From assembly GCA_018367495.1 (NCBI GenBank), contig JAGZGB010000062.1:1-10178 (forward strand): a stretch of 10,178 nucleotides of DNA, given 5' to 3'. The translations under genes and the position numbers were made by a program. Below are positions 6,395-10,178 of this stretch, piece by piece (position 1 is the stretch's first letter; each line of letters starts with the position of its first letter). The stretch is from Veillonella sp. (GTDB taxonomy: Bacteria > Bacillota_C > Negativicutes > Veillonellales > Veillonellaceae). Under the pieces are notes generated by a model. The model had not been told where the DNA came from. It made no database searches and saw only the letters and a program-made list of their open reading frames with translations.

Positions 6395-7057
6395 TTACAC
6401 TTCTTCGTCTAAATGATCTTTAAGTAGTTCTACTGCTGCACTGGCGCCAATACGGCTGCAACCTTCTGCAATATAGGCTTTCATATCAGAGATAGAACGA
6501 ATACCACCGGCAGCCTTAATTTTTACATTAGGGCCGATGTGTTTCTTAAAGAGTTGAATATCTTCAATACTAGCACCACTGCTGCCAAAACCTGTAGATG
6601 TTTTGATATAGTCAGCACCACCATCCGTAATGCACTTACAAAGTGCTATCTTTTCAGAATCAGTAAGGTAACAAGTTTCAATAATAACCTTTAAGATTTT
6701 ATCTCCACAAGCTGCTTTAAGCGCTTTAATTTCAGCAGTAACCGCATCAAAGTCCCCTTGTTTTACATTGCCTAGGTTGATGACCATATCAATTTCAGAG
6801 GCCCCTTCTGCAAGGGCTTGTTTTGTTTCAGCTACCTTCACCTCTGTCGTTTCATAGCCTAAAGGAAAACCAATAACAGTGCAAACATTAAGATCTGGAT
6901 ACGCTTCATGGGCAGAGGCCACAAAATCTGGGGGAATACAAACCGATGCCGTCTTATAGGCTACGCCGGCTTCACAAATTTCTTTAATATCATCCCATGT
7001 AGCTGTAGGACGCAATAGTGTATGATCCACATAAGATAATAATTCTTTACCTAACAT
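6395..7057 (-). CDS. deoC: Deoxyribose-phosphate aldolase
   Basis: Class I aldolase of 220 residues that cleaves 2-deoxyribose-5-phosphate to acetaldehyde and glyceraldehyde-3-phosphate, completing deoxynucleoside breakdown in the cytoplasm. It is a TIM barrel with the Schiff-base lysine K152 in DYIKTSTGF, catalytic partner K181 in VKIKAAGGIR, and D90 in ASEIDMVINLG. N-terminal DHTLLRPTAT (11-20) is typical of the short bacterial DeoC family. AAGGAG (7065-7070) lies 7 bases before the ATG. It is the second gene of the operon, 14 bases after the exonuclease stop. The phosphopentomutase needed to turn the Pdp product, deoxyribose-1-phosphate, into the DeoC substrate is not in the window and must be encoded elsewhere. 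Confidence 0.96.
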   Translation of the reverse strand: MLGKELLSYVDHTLLRPTATWDDIKEICEAGVAYKTASVCIPPDFVASAHEAYPDLNVCTVIGFPLGYETTEVKVAETKQALAEGASEIDMVINLGNVKQGDFDAVTAEIKALKAACGDKILKVIIETCYLTDSEKIALCKCITDGGADYIKTSTGFGSSGASIEDIQLFKKHIGPNVKIKAAGGIRSISDMKAYIAEGCSRIGASAAVELLKDHLDEEV

Positions 7058-7071
7058 AGTGTCTCTCCTTA

Positions 7072-7701
7072 CTAAAAGAACGACATTTGCTCTGGCTCAG
7101 GTTCTTTGTGTAAAGCCTCTTGAGCAGCGCGATTTTTGTCATCAATAAATGGTTCTAGTGGTACACCTGTAGCCTTCAATAAATCTGGCAAGCTATTAAC
7201 ACCCTTAGCCTTAGCCGCCTCTAGCACAACCTTAGCACATGTTTCTGCATCATCCAATGCGTAGTGATGTTTGAACTCAACCCCGATGTATGCAGCCATT
7301 GTATTTAGCTTATGGTTTACTAAATCTGGCCATACGGCACGTGAAAGTTTTACCGTACATGCATAATCTAGATCTGGCCAAGGAATTTTATAGTAATCCA
7401 GTGTAGCACGCAATACATTCATATCGAATTTTGCGTTGTGAGCTACCATGATATTGCCTTTTAAATGATTTTCGTAGATAGCATTCCACAATTGATCAAA
7501 GGTTTTCTCATGGATAACATCCTTTGGTTGAATACCATGAATTTCAATACATTCATCATCAAAACTCATAAACGGTGGTTTTATAAGACTGTACGCCTTT
7601 TTGGTAATCTGTCCATCCTTTACGGTAATAACCGCCAAGGAGCACGCACTATTTTTAAATTTATTAGCTGTTTCAAAGTCTAATGCAACAAAATCTAACA
7701 T
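7072..7701 (-). CDS. DEDDh 3'-5' exonuclease (DnaQ/PolC-epsilon type)
   Basis: Probable single-strand DNA (or RNA) 3'-5' exonuclease of 209 residues with two-metal catalysis. The exonuclease fold covers about 1-160. Acidic residues: D8 and E10 in ALDFETAN (ExoI); D93 in HNAKFDM (ExoII); H146 and D151 in HHYALDDAE (ExoIII-epsilon), which places it in the DEDDh group with DnaQ epsilon and the PolC proofreading domain. It has no polymerase domain. The last five residues, QMSFF (205-209), fit the bacterial beta-clamp binding pentapeptide QL(S/D)LF, so it may act at replication or repair sites. It is the first gene of the deoC-pdp-cdd operon, with AAGGAG (7706-7711) 4 bases from the ATG. Whether it supplies nucleotides for salvage or only shares the promoter is unknown. 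Confidence 0.9.
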   Translation of the reverse strand: MLDFVALDFETANKFKNSACSLAVITVKDGQITKKAYSLIKPPFMSFDDECIEIHGIQPKDVIHEKTFDQLWNAIYENHLKGNIMVAHNAKFDMNVLRATLDYYKIPWPDLDYACTVKLSRAVWPDLVNHKLNTMAAYIGVEFKHHYALDDAETCAKVVLEAAKAKGVNSLPDLLKATGVPLEPFIDDKNRAAQEALHKEPEPEQMSFF

Positions 7702-7767
7702 AGGACTCCTTTCAAATCTATATGTTTTTTAATTTATATATAAGAATTGTATTCATTTTCTCCATTT

Positions 7768-7795
7768 ATTATAGCATGAAACAGTCTATAATCTA
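7768..7795 (-). promoter_or_regulatory. Extended -10 promoter of the exonuclease-deoC-pdp-cdd operon
   Basis: On the minus strand TATAAT (7773-7768) is preceded by TG one base upstream (TGCTATAAT), an extended -10. The -35 region, 16 bases away (TAGATT, 7795-7790), matches the consensus poorly, which the extended -10 could offset. The expected start is near 7761, giving a leader of about 60 bases. Confidence 0.7.
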
Positions 7796-7804
7796 CTATT
7801 CAAG

Positions 7805-7821
7805 GGTGACTAATAGTCACC
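7805..7821. promoter_or_regulatory. 17-bp palindrome between divergent operons
   Basis: GGTGACTAATAGTCACC is a perfect inverted repeat, 8 bases per arm around one central base. It is centred about 50 bases upstream of the expected exonuclease-operon start and about 64 upstream of the expected pyrF start. It has no U-run and sits outside both core promoters, so it reads as a binding site for a dimeric regulator. The regulator is not identified. Confidence 0.6.
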
Positions 7822-7823
7822 TC

Positions 7824-7868
7824 TTTCACATCAAATTTAATTGACAGATGGGCCCTCTGTATGTGAAA
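7824..7868. promoter_or_regulatory. Nested inverted repeats around the pyrF -35
   Basis: TTTCACAT (7824-7831) and ATGTGAAA (7861-7868) form exact 8-base inverted arms 29 bases apart, flanking the pyrF -35. Between them ACAGA (7844-7848) and TCTGT (7856-7860) flank the palindrome GGGCCC (7850-7855). Half-sites on either side of a core promoter fit a repressor that loops or blocks polymerase, but no regulator was recognised. Confidence 0.4.
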
Positions 7869-7870
7869 AT
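7841..7870 (+). promoter_or_regulatory. Probable pyrF-pyrE promoter
   Basis: A perfect -35 TTGACA (7841-7846) is followed at 18 bases by the weak -10 GAAAAT (7865-7870). The expected start near 7877 leaves a leader of about 28 bases, too short for a PyrR-type attenuator. Confidence 0.5.
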
Positions 7871-7904
7871 TATTTAGATATATATGTAGTATGGAGGTTG
7901 CAAG

Positions 7905-8624
7905 ATGGCAGATGACAGATTAATCGTTGCCCTTGATGTATCCACTATGGATGCGATGAAAGAAATCGTAACATCCCTTGGTGATGCGGTTAGCTTTTAC
8001 AAGGTCGGCATGGAGCTATTCTACGCCGAAGGAGAGCAAACAGTTCGCTATTTACAAGAGCAAAACAAGCAAGTATTTCTTGATTTGAAATTGCATGATA
8101 TTCCTAATACGGTAGCGCATGGCGTATCTTCCCTAACACGTTTAGGGGCTAACTTGATCACTATGCATGGTCAAGGTGGTCCAGTTATGATGAAAGCAGC
8201 TGTACAGGCAGCTCGCGAAACAGCTGAACAATTAGGTGTTGAAAGAACTAAATTATTGGCAATTACTGTGTTAACTAGCTTTGATGATGAAGCTTGGACT
8301 GCAACTGGTGGGCAACTACCTATTTCTGACCAAGTTATTCGTTTAGCAAAGCTTGCTAAAGAATGCGGTATGGATGGTGTTGTGTGCTCCGCCTTAGAAG
8401 CTAAAATGATTCGCGAAGCATGTGGCGATGATTTCCTCATCGTAACACCTGGTATTCGTCCTTCCTTTGCAACAACAGACGACCAAAAACGCGTTGCTAC
8501 ACCTGCTAGCGCATTACAAGATGGCGCATCTCGCCTCGTTATTGGCCGCCCTATTACTCAGGCTGAAAATCCTCGTGAAGCAGTTCGTTTAATTATTGAA
8601 GAAATGGAGAATGTATCCAAATGA
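7905..8624 (+). CDS. pyrF: Orotidine-5'-phosphate decarboxylase
   Basis: Last step of de novo UMP synthesis, OMP to UMP plus CO2, in the cytoplasm. The 239 residues are the usual length for the short bacterial (type 1) family. D11 (IVALDVS) and K33 (FYKVGMEL) begin the barrel. The catalytic signature DLKLHDIPNT (60-69) holds D60, K62 and D65. The phosphate-binding end has TPGIRP (181-186) and VIGRPIT (212-218). GGAGG (7893-7897) lies 7 bases before the ATG. It is the first gene of a pair with pyrE, overlapping it by 4 bases. It is divergent from the pyrimidine breakdown operon, with palindromes in the shared control region. The rest of the pyr pathway is not here. Confidence 0.97.
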   Translation: MADDRLIVALDVSTMDAMKEIVTSLGDAVSFYKVGMELFYAEGEQTVRYLQEQNKQVFLDLKLHDIPNTVAHGVSSLTRLGANLITMHGQGGPVMMKAAVQAARETAEQLGVERTKLLAITVLTSFDDEAWTATGGQLPISDQVIRLAKLAKECGMDGVVCSALEAKMIREACGDDFLIVTPGIRPSFATTDDQKRVATPASALQDGASRLVIGRPITQAENPREAVRLIIEEMENVSK

Positions 8625-9208
8625 TGACAGAACAAGAAGTAAAACAATTATTGATCGACACTCAAGCTATTTTAGAAGGTCACTTCCTTTTGACATCTGG
8701 ACTCCACAGCCCAATGTACGTTGAAAAATTCAATGTATTGCAACATCCAAAATATACAGAAGCACTTTGTAAAGAATTAGCTGAACGCTTCCGTGATCAA
8801 AACGTTGAGCTTGTTATTGGCCCTATGACTGGTGGCATCTTACTAGCTCACGAAGTGGGTAAAGCACTTGGCACACGTGCGATTTTCACAGAACGCGAAA
8901 AAGGTGTTATGACATTGCGCCGTGGCTTTAAAATTGAGCCAGGCACACGCGTACTTATCGTTGAAGACATCGTAACAACTGGTGGTTCTGTACAAGAAGT
9001 AGTAAATGTTGTAAACCAATCCGGTGGTGAAATCGTAGGTGTAGGCCTTCTTGTTAACCGCTCTGGTGGTAAAGCAGAATTCGGCGTACCTCATGAAAAA
9101 GTACAATCATTGCTTAACCTTGAAGTTCCTACATACAAACCTGAAGAATGCCCTCTTTGTAAAGATGGCGTAGCTATGACAGAACGTGGTTCTAAACATA
9201 TCAAATAA
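8621..9208 (+). CDS. pyrE: Orotate phosphoribosyltransferase
   Basis: Transfers phosphoribose from PRPP to orotate, giving OMP, the substrate of PyrF. At 195 residues it is of usual length. The PRPP-binding loop VLIVEDIVTTGGS (111-123) has the paired acidic residues E115-D116. The catalytic loop TEREKGVMTLRRGF (90-103) and the FLLTSGLHSPMYVEK segment (22-36) fit the family. The C-terminal CPLCKDG (177-183) gives a CxxC pair as in the PyrE form of many Clostridia-related bacteria. The start is at the ATGA overlap with the pyrF stop (8621-8624); a second ATG directly follows at 8624, so the first residue is uncertain. GGAG (8606-8609) is rather far upstream, consistent with translation coupled to pyrF. 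A strong terminator closes the unit. Confidence 0.96.
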   Translation: MMTEQEVKQLLIDTQAILEGHFLLTSGLHSPMYVEKFNVLQHPKYTEALCKELAERFRDQNVELVIGPMTGGILLAHEVGKALGTRAIFTEREKGVMTLRRGFKIEPGTRVLIVEDIVTTGGSVQEVVNVVNQSGGEIVGVGLLVNRSGGKAEFGVPHEKVQSLLNLEVPTYKPEECPLCKDGVAMTERGSKHIK

Positions 9209-9224
9209 AATTATAAACAGATAC

Positions 9225-9260
9225 AAAAAGAGCTCCTTCACTGAGGAGCTCTTTTTGTTT
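9225..9260. terminator. Strong bidirectional terminator after pyrE
   Basis: A perfect 13-bp stem (AAAAAGAGCTCCT at 9225-9237, AGGAGCTCTTTTT at 9244-9256) has a six-base loop and is followed by GTTTG on the plus strand. The A-run and T-run symmetry lets it also end minus-strand transcripts arriving from the small secreted-protein genes. Confidence 0.92.
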
Positions 9261-9268
9261 GTGTGTAG

Positions 9269-9370
9269 TTATTGTGTGTAAGAGAGAGATTCTGATACGA
9301 ATGTATCACGTAGAGTGTATGGCTCTACGGTGGCCATGAATGCACTTTCACGACCACGTTCTCTAGTATC
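9269..9370 (-). pseudogene. Possible remnant of a coding sequence
   Basis: On the minus strand a stop at 9269-9271 is preceded by 33 open codons back to a TGA at 9371-9373, with no convincing start or ribosome binding site. The peptide reads like a normal protein end (RERGRESAFMATV then EPYTLRDTFVSES), with balanced composition unlike the repetitive genes to its right. It could be the tail of a decayed gene, but a stretch this short also arises by chance. The source family is not recognised. Two small hairpins (TGATAC/GTATCA at 9293-9308, CGTAGAG/CTCTACG at 9309-9329) lie inside it. Confidence 0.2.
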
Positions 9371-9400
9371 TCATAAGAGAAGTAAACTCATAAAATATGG

Positions 9401-9829
9401 TTAGTTTTGTGTAGTTTGTGGTGCACCTTGACCAGTTTGTTGTTGTGATGCATTATCATTATGTCGATCACCATGAGAAGGCTGATCTTGTGGTGGCATT
9501 TGATGATTATTACATTGTTGTCTCATTTGATGGTTTTCACCTTCTGGTCTCATAGATTGATCGTTATCTTTTCGATGCATATTATCAACTTGATGATTCA
9601 TTGGCATATGCTCCATTCGATCTTGTCCATGCATTTGGTTATTTTGATTTTCTAGTAGCATATCACATTTTTTATCTTGGAAATTGTTTGCATCATCATG
9701 ATTTCGTTCTACTAACAAGTTCATCTTGATTGGCTCATTATTATTTTGTACGTCATTAGTAGAAGCAAATGTTACACCACCAATCCCAAATGCTGCGGTT
9801 AATACTGTAGCAATTAAAAGTTTTTTCAT
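9401..9829 (-). CDS. Secreted Met/His/Asn/Gln-rich protein of unknown function
   Basis: A 142-residue protein with a clear signal peptide (MKKLLIATVLTAAFGIGG..., likely cut after A22 in TFA-S), so exported. The mature part is low-complexity and hydrophilic, rich in Asn, Gln, Met, His and Asp, with about nine His, ten Met and two Cys (C55, C106). A four-residue motif recurs: NNQM (63-66), NHQV (78-81), NHQM (99-102) and NHQM (108-111). No catalytic domain is visible. Met/His clusters outside the cytoplasm suggest metal binding, for example copper, but this is inference only. AAGGTG (9835-9840) lies 5 bases before the ATG. The C-terminus resembles that of the neighbouring partial gene (QMPPQDQPS against QMSPQDQPS), so the two are tandem paralogs. 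Its transcript probably ends at the terminator at 9225-9260. Confidence 0.85.
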   Translation of the reverse strand: MKKLLIATVLTAAFGIGGVTFASTNDVQNNNEPIKMNLLVERNHDDANNFQDKKCDMLLENQNNQMHGQDRMEHMPMNHQVDNMHRKDNDQSMRPEGENHQMRQQCNNHQMPPQDQPSHGDRHNDNASQQQTGQGAPQTTQN

Positions 9830-9922
9830 ATTTTCACCTTTACCTAATATTCAAATACGATTAAAACAACGATATCCTCAGATAGATCTAACTCTATATC
9901 TATTAATATCTTAAAATATACG

Positions 9923-9961
9923 GCTCAATCTATATTAATAGTTTTATATATTTTATTGAGC
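9923..9961 (-). terminator. Weak AT-rich hairpin after the partial gene
   Basis: GCTCAAT (9923-9929) and ATTGAGC (9955-9961) are inverted and enclose further TATA-type pairing. The outer arm overlaps the stop codon of the partial gene. On the minus strand TATATTTTAAG follows, a poor T-run. It may be a weak terminator, or the two small genes may be co-transcribed. Confidence 0.3.
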
Positions 9962-10178
9962 TTGTGTCTCACCATTAGGTGCTTGTTCTGAAGCATTACC
10001 ATTAGGTTGATAACCTTGAGATGGTTGGTCTTGTGGAGACATTTGACAATTTTGGTACATATGTTGACCATTATTTGGCCCCATACCATCTTGAGGCATC
10101 ATTTGATTATTTCCATCCATCATATGTTGGTCCATATGCATATTAGAACCATCATGTCTATGTGGTTTTCTAAACTGT
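9953..10178 (-). CDS. Partial Met/His/Gln-rich protein, paralog of its neighbour
   Basis: The last 74 residues of a minus-strand gene that stays open to the window edge, so its start and any signal peptide lie outside. The visible part is rich in Met, His, Asn, Gln and Pro, with an MHMDQHMM segment (DNA about 10118-10141) and one Cys in NCQM. The end, QMSPQDQPSQG then NGNASEQ, matches the end of the downstream neighbour (QMPPQDQPSHG then NDNASQQ), with His in NHQM replaced by Cys in NCQM. This points to tandem duplication. The ATG at 10141 is a possible internal start, but no ribosome binding site precedes it and the same composition continues upstream (HRHDGSN). Function unknown; extracytoplasmic metal binding is a guess. 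Confidence 0.75.
   Translation of the reverse strand, partial: QFRKPHRHDGSNMHMDQHMMDGNNQMMPQDGMGPNNGQHMYQNCQMSPQDQPSQGYQPNGNASEQAPNGETQAQ

Noticed and set aside
7871..7904. PyrR attenuator or other riboswitch in the pyrF leader
   Set aside because: Only about 28 bases lie between the expected start and the ATG, and there is no terminator/antiterminator pair or PyrR-binding loop.
8171..9106. Minus-strand open frames opposite pyrF and pyrE
   Set aside because: They mirror conserved coding sequence and have no initiation site or recognisable product.
9293..9329. Small hairpins TGATAC/GTATCA and CGTAGAG/CTCTACG as a terminator or small RNA
   Set aside because: Short stems without U-runs, adjacent to an already strong terminator, so not supported as separate elements.
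9461..9914. Plus-strand open frames opposite the Met/His-rich gene and its upstream region
   Set aside because: They are products of the repetitive antisense composition; the minus-strand gene has a signal peptide and a good ribosome binding site.

Overview
The window looks like chromosome from a low-GC Firmicute that probably has an outer membrane, most plausibly a Veillonella-like member of the Negativicutes. This is inference from AT-rich codon use, strong AAGGAG-type ribosome binding sites, Firmicute-type Pdp, DeoC, Cdd, PyrF and BcrC proteins, and an ArnT/PMT-type lipid-linked sugar transferase. No alignment was run. There are no rRNA or tRNA genes, CRISPR arrays, insertion sequences or phage genes.

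Left part (1-4647): a gene-free 182-base edge holds three hairpins. Next comes a minus-strand two-component operon (histidine kinase, then response regulator, 4 bases apart). It is divergent from a plus-strand pair: a BcrC-like undecaprenyl-diphosphate phosphatase and an ArnT/PMT-family membrane glycosyltransferase. The short shared intergenic region carries a near-consensus promoter for the kinase and three to four hexamers repeated every 11 bp upstream of the phosphatase, which is the form of an OmpR-family operator. The layout suggests an envelope-stress or lipid-modification module, comparable in logic to PmrAB/arnT but built from BcrC plus a lipid-linked sugar transferase. A perfect 16-bp inverted repeat lies in the first codons of the glycosyltransferase.

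Middle part (4625-7701, minus strand): an operon of DEDDh exonuclease, deoC, pdp and cdd. It would degrade and salvage pyrimidine (deoxy)nucleosides: Cdd deaminates (deoxy)cytidine, Pdp phosphorolyses the product, and DeoC splits deoxyribose-5-phosphate. A hairpin lies between deoC and pdp. cdd overlaps the convergent glycosyltransferase gene tail to tail by 23 bases.

Right part (7702-10178): a palindrome-rich intergenic region separates this operon from divergent pyrF-pyrE, the last two steps of de novo UMP synthesis, so pyrimidine breakdown and synthesis share one control region. A strong bidirectional terminator follows pyrE. The right end holds two related minus-strand genes for small Met/His/Asn/Gln-rich proteins of unknown role; one has a signal peptide and the other runs off the window. 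Between the terminator and these genes lies a short, possibly decayed coding remnant.
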